64,000 nt of DNA from NCBI GenBank assembly GCA_963713445.1, contig CAVQMB010000031.1, positions 186,001 through 250,000 on the forward strand, in the 5' to 3' direction. The stretch comes from CAVQMB01 sp963713445. Its GTDB lineage: Bacteria; Pseudomonadota; Gammaproteobacteria; Competibacterales; Competibacteraceae. The notes beneath the pieces were generated by a model. That model was not told the origin of the DNA. It did not search any database and was given only the letters and a program-made list of their open reading frames with translations. A program made the translations under genes and the position numbers. Positions within the stretch are counted from its first letter, which is position 1, and every line of letters starts with the position of its first letter. Below are positions 1 through 10,446 of this stretch, piece by piece.

Positions 1-842
1 GCGTCTCGGGGCCGTGCCGGACACCATCCGTCTGGCGCTGGAACCGGGTGTCGTCGAGCTGCCGGAGCAGGGGATGGCGATCCTGGCGGCGCCGCTGACG
101 CAGCGCCACACCTATGACGACCTGACCGCGCAATTCGACCACCTGGATTCGCCGCCCGGCCTGCTGCGAATCGGCCTTGCCCACGGCAGCGTGCAAGGCG
201 TGCTGCCGGACACCGTTGATGCCATCAACCCGATCGCGCCTGACCGGGCCGCGCGCGCGCGGCTGGATTACCTGGCCCTGGGTGACTGGCACGGGGTCAA
301 GCGGATCGACTCCCGGACCTGGTACAGCGGCACCCCGGAACCGGAGCGGTTCCGCAACAACGAAGCCGGCTACGCCCTGGTCGTGGATATTGCCGCGCCG
401 GGTGCCGAACCCGCTGTCAGGCCGCACTGGACGGGAAAGTACCAGTGGCATCAATGGCTGGAGACGCTGCACGTCTCCAGCGATATCGATGCCCTGCTGG
501 ACCGGCTGGCAGCGGTTTCGCCTGAAGCGGTGATCGCGATCGAGCTGGCCGGTCAAGTGGACCTGGCGGGCGAGCAGAAGCTCGCGCAAGCGCTGTCGGT
601 CGCTCAGGCGCGTCACCGCAGCGTTCAATGTGACCGCACCGGGCTGAGCCTGCAGCCGACGGACGAGGATATCGCCGCGCTACACGCCGATGGCTATCTG
701 GGCGATGTGATTGACGAACTGCGGGACCGGGAGCAAGAGGCGCGGGATAGCCGCGCGCGCGAGGCACTGGCTATTCTGGCCGGAATGCTGCGCGAGCGAG
801 ATGCCCGACACGGCTGCCGTCGACGACGGGAGCGGGTCATGA
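1..842 (+). CDS. SbcD/YhaO-like metallophosphoesterase, C-terminal part (5' cut by window edge)
   Basis: This is the C-terminal part of a calcineurin-like metallophosphoesterase of the SbcD/YhaO (COG0420) type, a family of DNA nuclease subunits that work with an SMC-like ATPase. The frame is open from base 2, so the start and the first metal-binding motifs lie outside the window. Family blocks visible are IGLAHGSV (near 170), LDYLALGDWHGV (near 270) and TWYSGTPEPERF (near 320); the two His-containing blocks fit the late metal ligands. The frame runs without a stop into the next gene. If the frame changes near 790-800, the gene instead ends at TGA 840-842, overlapping the ATG at 839 in the ATGA pattern typical of coupled pairs. 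I prefer that reading, but an in-frame fusion cannot be excluded. Confidence 0.7.
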
Positions 843-3494
843 AGCTTCAGCGCCTGCGGGTCGAGCAACTGCGCCAGTTCCGCCAGCCGTTCGTTATCGA
901 CGGGCTGGTTCCCGGTCTCAACCTGTTTTACGGCCCCAACGAATCCGGCAAGAGCACGCTGGTGCGCGCTATCCGGGCGGCGTTTTTCGAGCGTCACCGT
1001 TCCAGCAGTATCGAGGATCTGCGCCCCTGGAATGACTCGGCCGCGGCACCGTCGATCGAGCTGGCGTTTGAATGCCAGGGCCTGAGCTGGCAGTTGCAAA
1101 AGAGTTTTCTGCAGCGCAAGCGGTGCGACCTGCAGGTCGCGGATGAGGCGTTTCGATGGCGAGGAGGCCGAGGACAAGCTGGCCGATCTGCTGGGTTACC
1201 AGTTTCCCGGCCGCGGAGCCAGCCAGCGCAGACACTGGGGTATTCCGGGCCTGCTGTGGGTGGAGCAGGGCAGCGGCCAGGATGTCCAGGAAGCCGTGGA
1301 AAATGCCGGTGATCACCTCAAGTCCGCGCTCAACAGTCTGCTCGGCGAAGTGGCCAGCAGCGGCGGTGACGACATCATCCAGGCGGTCAAAGGGCAGCGG
1401 GCCGAATTGCTCACCGCCAATGGCAGGCCGCGCGGCGACTATGCCCAACTCGCCCAGCAGCGCGACGATTCGAAGCATGCCCTGGAGGCGCTGCAAGCGC
1501 GGATTGCTGACTATCAGGGCCAGGTCGATCGGCTGGGCGAATTGCGCCGGCAGCATCAGCAGCGCTGAACGCGAACGCCCGTGGGAGGAAGCCCGCCGCC
1601 GGTTCGACGCGGCCAGGCAGCAGATTTCAGGAAGTGGAGCAATGGCAGCAGACGCAGCAGCGTGACCAGCAGGCCCTGGAGAGCTGCCGCAGGCAGTTGG
1701 AACTGCTCGAGCAGCAGCGCGCGCAGGCCCGGACCCAGCAAAAGCAGCTTGGCGAGCGGGAACAGCAATCATCGAGAGGCGCAGCAGGCTTTAGAGCGTT
1801 TGCAGGGTGAGGATTCCGCTATTCAGGCCGCAGAACGCGCTGCCAGGACAGCCTACGCCGGAGCACGCACCGTCCTCCAGCAGGCCCAGCAGCAGGAACA
1901 GCGCCGGCAACTGGAGCGCGACATCGCCCAGCTTGATGCCCAACTGCAAACCCTTACAGCGAACCTGAGCCAGGCGAAGGACTATCAGCGACAACTGCAG
2001 ACGCTGCAGGACGCACAGCAGAACGACAGCATCGACCTCAAGACGCTGGAAAAGCTGCGCAAGACCGACCATGCGCTGAATGACGCGCGAATCCGCTCGC
2101 AGGCCGTCGCCACACGCCTCGAGTACACCCTGCAAGCGGGCAAGGAACTCGCGCTCGACGATACCCCCTTGACCGGGTCAGGCCAGCACCAGTTGTTGCA
2201 AGCCGCCACCCTGTACATCCCCGACGTCGGCCAGGTGCGCGTCATCCCCGGCGGGGATGATCTGCCCGAGTTGCGGCGCAAGCTTGCGCGATTGACCGAC
2301 GACCACCGCAATCAGCTTCGAGCACTGCAGGTCAGCGCCCTGACAGAGGCCGAGGCCCGCGCCGCCCGGCAGGCGGAACGGAATAACGACATCAAGCACC
2401 TTACCGCCATGGTCGACGCCGTGGCGCCGCAAGGTCTTGACGCCCTGGCCGCCCAGGAGCAGGCCGACTCCAGCGGCGTGAGCGACTGCAGCAGACAGTG
2501 GCCGATCTCCCGGCGATCCCGGACGCCACGCCGGAGGTCTCCAGCGCGCAACTGGCACTGGAGAGGGCGGAAACAAGCTGGGCGAGGCGGAGAAGGCCGG
2601 CAGGACGCCACCAGTCCAATTTGGCCACTGCTCGGGAGCGGGCCGAGAACGCGGGGCATGAATGGCAGCGGCTTGCGCGCGGAACTGGAAAGCGCCGGAC
2701 TACCGATCCCGGTATGCCAAACTACAAGACAGCATCGCCGAAACCGCCCGCGAGCGCGACCGGCTGGAGGCTGTCGGTGGAGGAGCGCCAGACCCGCATC
2801 GATGCGCGCCCAGCCCGATCTGCTGCAGCAGGATATGGAGCGCTTTCAGGCCAGCGCCGAAGAACTGGAAAAAGCCCACCAGGTCTGCGCCGTGGAACTG
2901 GCCACACTGCATACGCGACTGGAAACGGAAGGTGCCGAGGGGCTGGAAGAACAGCGCGACGAGCTGGCGGCGGAATTCGATCAGGTCAACCGGCGCTATG
3001 AGGAGCTGCAGCGCCGCAGCCAGGCGCTGGAGTTGCTGCTGGAGTTGCTGCAGGAAAAGCGTCTGGCGCTGACCCGGCGGCTGCAGGCACCGCTGCAAAA
3101 GCACCTCAAGCACTATCTGGACATCCTGTTTCCGGATGCGCGTCTAGCCGTGGACGACAGCCTAGTTCCCGGGCAGTTGACCCGCAACGGCCAGCAGGGA
3201 CCGGAAACCGGCGACGTCGAGGCGCTCAGTTTCGGGGCACGCGAGCAGATGGGTCTCATCAGCCGGCTGGCCTACGCCGACTTGCTCCGGGAAGCCGGCC
3301 GGCCGACCCTGATCATCCTCGACGATACGCTGGTGCACAGTGACCGGCAGCGGCTGGATCAAATGAAACGGATCCTGTTCGATGCCGCCCAACGCCACCA
3401 GATTCTGCTGTTCACGTGCCATCCCGAGCGCTGGCAGGATCTGGGCGCCTCGCAACACGACCTGCGGGCTCTGAAGGCAGCGGCGACCGCATGA
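839..3494 (+). CDS. YhaN/SbcC-like AAA ATPase with coiled coil (frameshifted)
   Basis: This is an SMC/Rad50-type ATPase, the expected partner of the upstream nuclease. The N-terminus carries Walker A GPNESGKST (about residues 32-40 from ATG 839). A long Gln/Glu/Arg-rich coiled coil fills the middle. The C-terminus has an ABC-signature-like LSFGAREQ, then Walker B and D-loop in IILDDTLVHSD, and a terminal TCHPERW block. The protein would be about 880 residues, normal for the family. The frame changes near 1150, 1570, 1640, 1770, 2480, 2580 and 2700-2800, yet the correct coiled-coil sequence resumes each time in another frame. That argues for base-calling errors or very recent decay. The gene stops at 3492-3494, overlapping ATG 3491 of a third reading frame. 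Confidence 0.75.
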
Positions 3495-3577
3495 ATCTTC
3501 CCGGTCTGATCAACGAAAACGAATTCTATTCCGACCAGTACCTGGCGGAGCGGCCGAGCCCGTTGCTCAATCGCTAG
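3491..3577 (+). pseudogene. 28-codon stub of a third operon gene, possibly an Eco57I-type DNA methylase
   Basis: An ATG overlaps the ATPase stop (ATGA) and opens 28 codons beginning MNLPGLINENEFYSDQYLAE, then reads RPSPLLNR and stops at 3575-3577. From memory, the first 20 residues look like the N-terminus of large Eco57I-like class I SAM-dependent DNA methyltransferases; I cannot check this here. The tight coupling and the sudden loss of protein-like sequence suggest a gene cut off near 3550 by deletion or rearrangement. It could also be a chance short frame. Confidence 0.35.
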
Positions 3578-3613
3578 CGCCGGTGGGGCTGCTCAAGGTC
3601 GCTGTTGCCGCGT

Positions 3614-4117
3614 TCATGCCGAAAACCGCAGCATGAACGGCAGGTCGGTGGTGCCGATGTCCAGTCCCATCTGCGACAGCAGGGTGGTCAGTTGTCCGCG
3701 GTGGTGGGTCTGGTGGTTGAACATGTGCACCATCATCGCCCAGCGCGGCACCGTGCGGGTTTTGCCGTCGACCTTGCTGGTATAGGTCTGGGTTTGCTGC
3801 AGCCAGGGTTCGGTGAGCGTGCCCGTCCAGTCCAGCAGCCGCCGGTCCAGCGCCGCGCGCGCGGTGCGCAACTCATCGAAATCATCGTAGAGATCGACGC
3901 CTAGCGGCGGTACTTCCGGTGGATCACCGGTGAACCGGGACAGAAACGCCAGGTCGGCGTAGACGATGTGGTTCAGGGTGCTGTGGATCGATTTGAAGTA
4001 CGCACCCTGATCGCGCTTGCGCTCGGCGTCGGGGATCGAGCTGCAAAGCTCGTAAAGGCGAGCGTTCATCCACTCGTTGTATTCCGCCATCGTGTGACAG
4101 AAGTCGCTCGTGATCAT
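3614..4117 (-). CDS. DinB family protein
   Basis: A 167-residue DinB/YfiT-type four-helix-bundle protein. The family binds a divalent metal through three histidines and includes thiol-dependent S-transferases as well as many members of unknown role. The expected pattern is present: a first His in the block HSTLNHIVYADL near residue 50, and the pair in HMFNHQTHHRGQLTTLL near residues 130-145. The chosen ATG (4115-4117) begins MITSDFCHTMAEYNEW, the usual family start; the open frame further upstream is low-complexity and lies over the neighbouring gene. It is the last gene of a minus-strand run OsmC-MFS-DUF72-DinB and starts 20 bases after DUF72 ends. The substrate is unknown. Confidence 0.85.
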   Translation of the reverse strand: MITSDFCHTMAEYNEWMNARLYELCSSIPDAERKRDQGAYFKSIHSTLNHIVYADLAFLSRFTGDPPEVPPLGVDLYDDFDELRTARAALDRRLLDWTGTLTEPWLQQTQTYTSKVDGKTRTVPRWAMMVHMFNHQTHHRGQLTTLLSQMGLDIGTTDLPFMLRFSA

Positions 4118-4137
4118 GGTAAGGTTCGTCGTCAGAC

Positions 4138-4857
4138 CTATCCCAGAGCGATTTGCTCTAAGTCGTGCGCGTTGTCCACGGCATAGCCCCGCCAGTCGTT
4201 GTTGAAATAGCAGAATACATCCAGACCTCGCTGATCCCACGCCTGCAGCCGCTTGGCCCAGGTGGCCAGTTCCGCCCTGGTATAGCAGCCATCCGGGTCG
4301 CTGGGCGAGCGGTGCAGCCGCAGGTAGGCGAAATCCGCGGTGATGTGTTCCGGCGCCGGAGCTGCCGGATGATCGTGGATGCAAAAGCCGCAGCCGTGGT
4401 CGGCCAGAATCCCGAACACCTCGTCGCAATGCCACGTTGGGTCGCGGAATTCGAACACGTAGCGCTGTCCTGACGGCAGAGCGGCGAGGAATTCCGTGAG
4501 CCGCCGGGCGTTGACGTGCCAGCGTGGGCGGAGCTGGAACAGGATCGGGCCGAGCTTATCGCCCAGTCCGGCAATGCGCTGGAAAAACTGCGCGGTGGTC
4601 TTGGCCGGTTCCCGCAGGTGTTTGATGTGGGTGATGTAGCGGCTGGCCTTGACCGCGAACAGGAAGCCGTCGGGCACCGCGTCATGCCAGTCGGCGACCG
4701 TCTGGGTGCTGGGCAGATGATAGAAGGTGTTGTTGATCTCTACGGTGGAGAAGGCTTCCGCATAGCGCCCGAGCAAGCTGTCGGGTGCGGCATCTTCGGG
4801 GTACAACACGCCTTTCCAGTCGTCATAGACCCAGCCGCTGGTGCCGATACGGATCAT
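4138..4857 (-). CDS. DUF72 (YecE-like) protein
   Basis: A 239-residue protein of the DUF72/YecE family, a TIM-barrel fold of unknown biochemical role found in bacteria and archaea. Hallmarks are the start MIRIGTSGWVYDDWKGVLYP, the FSTVEINNTFYHLP strand, KASRYITHIKHL, ILFQLRP, and YVFEFRDPTW followed later by YAYFNND-like CYFNNDWRGYAV. Length is typical. It lies 90 bases downstream of the efflux pump and 20 bases upstream of the DinB gene on the same strand, so the genes may be co-transcribed. Nothing in the sequence shows the substrate. Confidence 0.9.
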   Translation of the reverse strand: MIRIGTSGWVYDDWKGVLYPEDAAPDSLLGRYAEAFSTVEINNTFYHLPSTQTVADWHDAVPDGFLFAVKASRYITHIKHLREPAKTTAQFFQRIAGLGDKLGPILFQLRPRWHVNARRLTEFLAALPSGQRYVFEFRDPTWHCDEVFGILADHGCGFCIHDHPAAPAPEHITADFAYLRLHRSPSDPDGCYTRAELATWAKRLQAWDQRGLDVFCYFNNDWRGYAVDNAHDLEQIALG

Positions 4858-4947
4858 CCTGGCGCTCCCGGGGTGTTGAAGAACCCGCTAACAAGTGCTT
4901 GCCTCAGAGGGGTACCGTGCCGGAAACCGCGGCTGACTGGCAAGCAT

Positions 4948-6147
4948 TCAGCGTTTGCTATGCACCAGGATGCGGTAAACGATCAGGCTGGCGATGGTCC
5001 CGCCGCCGATCATGGCCGCCATGGGGATTGCGGTGGAATTCTGCAGCAAGCCGATCGATGTGCTGGCGAGCGCACCGCACCAGAACTGGATCGCGCCGCT
5101 GAGGGCCGACGCTGCCCCGGCGATTTCCGGAAACACCGACAGGGCTGCGGCAATCGCATTGGGCGCGACGAAGCAAAACGATGCGATAAAGAAGAACAGC
5201 GGCACCAGCAGTACCACCAGATGGCTGCTGTCGAACACGGCGGCGCCGATCATAGCGACACCGGCGACGCAGGACCCGATGACGCCGCGGCGTAACAGCG
5301 TCTTGCTGCCAACGCGCCGGACCAGGCGGCCGTTGATGAAGGCGGCGGCCATCAGGCCGATGGCATTGAGCCCGAACAGAAACCCGTAATGTCTGGCGGC
5401 GACGCCGTAGACGTTGATGAAGACGAACGGCGAGCCCGCTATGTAGGCGTACAGGCCGATGTAGACACAGGTGGCAGTGATGACGTAGCCGAGATAGGCC
5501 CGCGAGGTCAGCAGTCTGCCGTAACGCCGCAACAGTTCCAGCGCATGCACTTTCTGGCGCCGCTCGGGCGGCAGGGTTTCCGGCAGCACGATCAGGCACA
5601 GCACGAACGTGCCCACGCCGACAGCGGTGAGTATGCCAAACACCAGCCGCCAGCTCACCCAGGCCTGCACGTAGCCGCCGATCAGCGGTGCCAGCAGCGG
5701 CGCAAAACCCAGCGCCAGAATGATGTAGGACAACACCCGTGCGCCTTCCTCGCGGTCGTAGAGGTCCCGCACCATGGCCCGCGCCAGCACTGGACCCGCG
5801 CTGGCCCCGAGCGCTTCCAGAAAACGGAACAGAATCAGCATCTCGATGCTCGGGGCCAGCGCGCACAGCAGGCTGGCCAGGGCGTAAATGCTCATCCCGA
5901 GCAGCAGCAGTCCCTTGCGGCCGAGCTGATCGGATAACGGACCGTACACCAGTTGGCCCAGGCCGAAACCGATGAAAAATGCACTCAGCGTGAGCTGGAC
6001 CCGCGAGGCGTCGGTATGAAATATCCGCGCCAGCGCTGGCATGGTCGGCAGATACATATCGATCGACAACGCAGCGGTGGCAGTCAGCAGGGCCAGCAAT
6101 CCGACCAGGGCGGGACCGCTGACGGAGCGGTCGGTACGAGGAGCCAT
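4948..6147 (-). CDS. Bcr/CflA family multidrug efflux MFS transporter
   Basis: A 399-residue inner-membrane drug/proton antiporter of the major facilitator superfamily, Bcr/CflA subfamily (12 transmembrane segments). The subfamily start pattern LSIDMYLPTMPALARIF is visible near residues 28-44, followed by loop 2-3 motif A in GPLSDQLGRKGLLLLG (about residues 69-84) and the motif ALGASAGPVLARAMVRDLY. Hydrophobic segments continue to the end without interruption. ATG 6147 begins MAPRTDRSVSGPALVG. Known members export bicyclomycin, chloramphenicol or cysteine; the substrate here cannot be told. It starts 60 bases downstream of the OsmC gene and probably shares its transcript. Confidence 0.9.
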   Translation of the reverse strand: MAPRTDRSVSGPALVGLLALLTATAALSIDMYLPTMPALARIFHTDASRVQLTLSAFFIGFGLGQLVYGPLSDQLGRKGLLLLGMSIYALASLLCALAPSIEMLILFRFLEALGASAGPVLARAMVRDLYDREEGARVLSYIILALGFAPLLAPLIGGYVQAWVSWRLVFGILTAVGVGTFVLCLIVLPETLPPERRQKVHALELLRRYGRLLTSRAYLGYVITATCVYIGLYAYIAGSPFVFINVYGVAARHYGFLFGLNAIGLMAAAFINGRLVRRVGSKTLLRRGVIGSCVAGVAMIGAAVFDSSHLVVLLVPLFFFIASFCFVAPNAIAAALSVFPEIAGAASALSGAIQFWCGALASTSIGLLQNSTAIPMAAMIGGGTIASLIVYRILVHSKR

Positions 6148-6207
6148 TGAATGTCCTGTGACAGGTTGGCAATAAGACCGCTTGCGCGCCCCGGACGGTA
6201 GCGGCTG

Positions 6208-6723
6208 TCAGGATGCGGTGACGCGGTTGAAGCTGGCACTCAGCCGGGGTGGATGGTTGAGGGTCTGGAACACCACGCAGTAACGCTCGGTGAGCTGAAT
6301 CAGTTTGGTCAACTGGGCGTCGTCGGCGTCGCTGTCGAGTTCGAACTGCAGATCGATGGTCTGGTAGCCGACCGGGGTGTCCTTGTCCAGGCCCAGCGTG
6401 CCGCGAAAATCCATCATGCCCTCGACCACCACGGTGGCCTGGCGCAGTGCGATGCCCATGGCGGTGGCGACCGCATTCAGCGTGACGCCGGCGCACGCCG
6501 CCAGGGCTTGCAGCAGCATGTCCCCGGAACAGGCCTCGCTACCGTCACCGCCGGCGGCTGGGTGCAGGCCTGCCGGCACGTCACCGAGGAACGTGGGCAC
6601 CCGGCAGGTAATGCCCTGGTCCAGGGTGCCGCGGATCTCGAACCGGATCCGGGCACTGGCGGGATCCCGCCGATAGCTTTCCTTGAGGGGGGTCTGGCGG
6701 GCTCGAAGTTGACTGGAATCCAT
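6208..6723 (-). CDS. OsmC family protein
   Basis: A 171-residue OsmC/Ohr-superfamily protein; the family includes cytosolic thiol peroxidases that reduce organic hydroperoxides. Both characteristic cysteines are present, in EACSGDMLLQALAACAGVT (first) and RYCVVFQTL (second). The start ATG at 6721-6723 (MDSSQLRARQ) is chosen because AGGAG lies seven bases upstream. It is the first gene of the minus-strand run OsmC-MFS-DUF72-DinB, and the divergent 6.72-6.98 kb gap should hold its promoter. Whether it acts on peroxides or is one of the YhfA-like members of unknown role is not decided by the sequence. Confidence 0.88.
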   Translation of the reverse strand: MDSSQLRARQTPLKESYRRDPASARIRFEIRGTLDQGITCRVPTFLGDVPAGLHPAAGGDGSEACSGDMLLQALAACAGVTLNAVATAMGIALRQATVVVEGMMDFRGTLGLDKDTPVGYQTIDLQFELDSDADDAQLTKLIQLTERYCVVFQTLNHPPRLSASFNRVTAS

Positions 6724-6847
6724 CGACGTCTCCTGTGGCATGTAATCCTGCAGGTTAACGCAATGTACTTGTAGCGGCCAGTTCAAGTCTCTTCCAACAT
6801 GGTATGCGTTTGCAGGAGGGCCGTATCTCCAACAAGCCCACATTGAA

Positions 6848-6889
6848 CTGAACTTCCCCGGAGTGTCCGCTGCACCGGGGGAAGTTCAG
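6848..6889. other. GC-rich inverted repeat between divergent genes
   Basis: Twelve bases CTGAACTTCCCC (6848-6859) pair perfectly with GGGGAAGTTCAG (6878-6889) around an 18-base loop that can close by two more pairs. No T tract follows on either strand, and no gene ends here. It lies between divergent genes at the left edge of the AT-richer patch. It may be an operator, a relic terminator or the end of a former element. Confidence 0.5.
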
Positions 6890-6983
6890 CTGCAGTTTGG
6901 ATATGCACTTACATGGGTGTCATCGGGTGATGCGATAATATGGAGGCATCATAAACTTTGGGCGTAGATAGTGACGAGGGGCT

Positions 6984-7914
6984 ATGGCAACGGTGATTTC
7001 GCTGGTGGTTCCCTGTTATAACGAGGAGGCAAACCTGCCTGAGCTATATGCCAGAGTTCGTGCCGTCATGGAAGGCATAGGTGAAAATTGGCAGTGCGTT
7101 TGTGTTAACGACGGCAGTCGTGACACGACCCTGGCTCAACTCATATCGTTGCACCAGCAGGATCCTCGCCTCGTCGTAGTTGATCTATCCCGTAATTTTG
7201 GTAAGGAGATTGCGCTGACAGCCGGTCTCCGTTTCGCCCAGGGTGACGCGGTGATCCCCCTGGATGCCGATCTGCAGGATCCCCCCGAGCTCATACCCGA
7301 ACTGATAGCGAAATGGCGTGAAGGCTACGATATCGTCAATGCAACCCGCGTTGCACGGGAGGGCGAAACGTGGCTAAAAAAACAACCGCTCACACTTTTT
7401 ACCGGCTAATGAATTACCTGAGCCCGATGGCGATTCCGAGTGATGTGGGCGATTTCAGGTTAGTCTCGAGAAAGGCACTGGACGCACTCAATCAATTGCC
7501 AGAGCGTCGCCGTTTCATGAAGGGGCTCTTTGCCTGGATCGGGTTCCCTGTGGCAAGCGTACCTTACCGTCGTGAGCCGCGCTTCCGTGGCAAGACAAGC
7601 TGGAACTATTGGCGGCTCTGGAATTTTGCTATTGAAGGAATAACGTCTTTCAGCAACGTTCCCTTGCGAGTGGCATCTTACCTCGGGCTTTTCGTTTCAC
7701 TATTCGCATTTCTTTATGCAATTTGGCTTATTGTTGATACAGTTTCCTTTGGGAATCAAGTGCGAGGTTATCCGTCATTGATGGTGACTATACTATTCCT
7801 GGGTGGCGTCCAGTTGATCGCCTTAGGGGTGATCGGTGAATACTTGGGCGTCTATATGAGGAAAGCAAATCGCGCCCCTTGTTCGTGGTCCGGCATACAT
7901 GGGGTATCGAGTAG
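6984..7914 (+). CDS. Family 2 glycosyltransferase (DPM1/GtrB/ArnC type), two frameshifts
   Basis: A membrane-associated GT2 enzyme that usually loads a sugar onto undecaprenyl phosphate. The catalytic domain shows SLVVPCYNEEANLPELY, CVNDGSRD, DLSRNFGKEIALTAGL and the metal-binding PLDADLQDPPELIPEL. The second half has GKTSWNYWRLWNFAIEGITS and two transmembrane segments. Two frame changes split it. The first is in a run of seven A (7376-7382), where the protein continues KTTAHTFYRLMNYL in the -1 frame. The second is near 7850-7865, after which RPLFVVRHTWGIE ends the protein at TAG 7912-7914, the usual family C-terminus. Base composition is AT-richer than the flanks. It lies 56 bases before the YfhO-like gene, a pairing typical of glycan-modification loci. 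Confidence 0.85.
7376..7382 (+). other. A7 run at a -1 frame change, slippery-heptamer shape
   Basis: Zero-frame codons are CTA AAA AAA CAA, so A AAA AAA has the X XXY YYZ layout of bacterial -1 slippery sites, and the family protein continues exactly in the -1 frame. Because other genes nearby also carry indels, a lost A in a homopolymer is the simpler explanation. Confidence 0.4.
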
Positions 7915-7970
7915 TAACAAAACAGTCTCGCTGTGAATAAATCCTAGCAACATTGAAAGCATACCAGGGC

Positions 7971-10214
7971 ATGCGTTTGTCAACCCGACTCACTAAGCAT
8001 CGGTCTATAATGGCCTGCATAGTGATTATAATCTGTTGGTTTTTTGCGAGCCTGCCGTGGATCACCAAACAAAGCTATATACCATGGGACGCTATCGATG
8101 CGTTTTTTCCACAGGCTTATTTTGTGGTCTCGTCGCTTTTGCATGGTGAGTTGCCCTGGTGGAACCCTTACGTATTAGTGGAATCCCGGTTCTTGGTGAT
8201 CCGCAAAGCCTCATTTTCACACCGATAACACTGATCGGTGTAATGTCAGGTAAATTATTCAACATTTATGTTTTCAATTTGGTGGTATTGGCCTGCCCGT
8301 TGATCGGGGCTATGGCACTCTTTCAGTACAGTAAGCGATATGCTGGTTCCTATTGTTTCCGATTCTGGGCGCACTGGTCTTCATGTTGGGCGGGGTGGCC
8401 ACATCCAGGCTTGAGCATGTGCCGCAGATCATTTCATATTCGGCGTTACCCGTGCAATTGTTGGCTATCAGACGCGTTTGCGAAAGGCCATCTGCTAGCA
8501 CTGTGGTGCTCCTGGTATCAGCTGTTTTAGCCGGTGTTTTGAATCCAAATCAGGTGGTGTTTTTGTCGTTCTTCATATTGCCACCTTTTTTTATTTTCCA
8601 TTTTTTGGAGTCACAAGAAAAACGAAAAGTAATGATTGCGACGATTCTGGCATTTGTGGCCATTGGCTTGATGACGATGCCTCTTTTTCTTGCAATAGAG
8701 GAGGTTATGGGAATTTCCACCAGAGATCACATAGGAGTTATGGCGTCTTCGGTGTCGTCTTTCCCGGTTTTCGATTTCATGAGTACCTTTCTGCCTGGTT
8801 TGTTCGGTGTGTCGACGCCGGCGAAAGGAATGTGGGCGCCGACAGATATTAGCCAGGATTATCTCTATATTGGCATTATCCCTGCGTGGCTGGCCGTGAG
8901 GTCGTTCACAGTAAAATCGATGCCTGCAGTTGGTCGTATCAGCCAGGTGTTACTTCTTTTGGCTGGTTTGTATGCAACAGGTGTACATACCCAGTTTTAT
9001 GTGTACTTGTATCAACATGTGCCAGGTTTTTCGTTTTCCAGGCGGCCCGCTGATGCCGCATTTTATATAAATTTATTGTTGGCCCTGATTATTTCTGTGA
9101 CACGATTTGATGATAAGTGCCGATCTCGGAAGCTGACTTTTTTAATAGGGACTATTTTAGCTTCTTTGGTCGTAATGGATCTGCTATATCTTTTCGGTTA
9201 CGCGAGTAAAGTGCATCAAATAAAGAGTCTTTTGGTCAGTGGTCTACAATTATCCATACGATTGGTTGTATTTCTAGGATTCGCGTTGTTGATAGCGATG
9301 AGTTTCAAGAAGCGGAAAAAAATGGCTTTAGCATCCTTTGTCGTGATGTTTACGATGGTGGATCTATCTTTCGCAGGGAGATTAACACGGATATTCTGTC
9401 CGCATTATAAGGATAGTGCGGTCGCGCAACTTTATCTCCATCCGGGAGACTTCCGGCAGCATACGAGCTCACCATTGTTGAGTACATTACGTTTCGCAAA
9501 ATATGCATCCGGTGCGTTTAGCAGAAGTTTTGTTCGTATTGAGGCCGTCGGCGGTCCATTAGCGGCCAGTCTGCCGACGGTTTACGGTATCCATAGCATA
9601 CTGAAGGCTACAATCCGATTAAGATAAAATGGTATTCGGGTATATTCGTGTGAAGGATCTGCAGGTTCAGCCCAAGACCTTTTCGAGGATCGCGTCCAGT
9701 TATGGGAGCGAATCTATAAACTGGCGGGGCTACGTTATGTAATGTTTGATGAATATATAAAAGAGCACCCTGATCGATTTGGGGAGCTGGGTGATAATTT
9801 AAAAAAAATACGATATGAACTGGCAAAGAGTAATTATGCAAAGTTACTCGGTCAGTTTGGAACTTATGAAGTCTGGCAATTAGCGGGGGCACATCCGAAG
9901 ACTGAAGTAGTTGCTAGAGCGGGGTATGTTGGAGTGCAACCTCACAAGAACGACGGAGTGGCTCAGGTTCCTGTCGTATTGTCTCGTATCGCAATACGTC
10001 GATTGTTATAGCGTGTGCAGCTGTCAAGCTGGCGACATTCGTCGTCAATGATACGTTTGCACCGGGTTGGTATGCTTGTGTAAACGGTAAAAAGACGACC
10101 GTGGCCCCCTATCGTCAGGTATTTCGTAGTATCGATATTCCGAAGGGTGCCAGTGAGGTGCATTTGATTTATCAACCAGTCCCGTTGTGGCGTGGGCCGC
10201 TGTGTGAGAGCTGA
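7971..10214 (+). CDS. YfhO-like multi-pass membrane protein (frameshifted)
   Basis: A large polytopic protein of the YfhO type (GT-C-like fold, linked to glycosylation of cell-surface polymers). Blocks in order are PWDAIDAFFPQAYF, GELPWWNPY, GIPVLGDPQSLIFTP, FMLGGVATSRLEHVPQIISY, RRPADAAFYINL and a periplasmic end with DTFAPGWYACVNGK and YRQVFRSIDIPKGASEVHL. These alternate with many hydrophobic segments. The expected length is about 740 residues. Frame changes occur near 8165, 8350, 9600-9740 and 9990-10040. The final stop is TGA 10212-10214. ATG 7971 is the first good start (MRLSTRLTKHR). The AT-rich codon use matches the preceding glycosyltransferase, with which it probably works, and differs from genes outside the patch. 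Confidence 0.7.
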
Positions 10215-10446
10215 AGGGCGCATGCGTTGTTACCGGTGGTGTAACGGGATATTGGTTTGGTGTGCGTATATCACTGTAGAAGGCATAGTGGGTTAGCGGG
10301 CGGCGTTAGCGTTTCGAGCGAGGCAGAATACACTGAGTCTGCGATACGGTTATATTGAGTACCAAGGCAGCTCCAGCCGGCATATATAAGAAATATGGTA
10401 TTAATGATCGTTCATGTTGCTTCAGCTGTGTTGCGGGCTCGACGTT

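Noticed and set aside
14..1312. True nuclease-ATPase fusion protein
   Set aside because: The frame is open across the junction, but the +1 frame gives a TGA overlapping the ATPase ATG, the normal two-gene layout. I keep two genes, with fusion as the less likely option.
4958..6496. Long minus-strand frame across the efflux pump and OsmC genes
   Set aside because: It is in the wrong frame for two well-supported proteins and has Arg/Gly/Ala-rich shadow composition.
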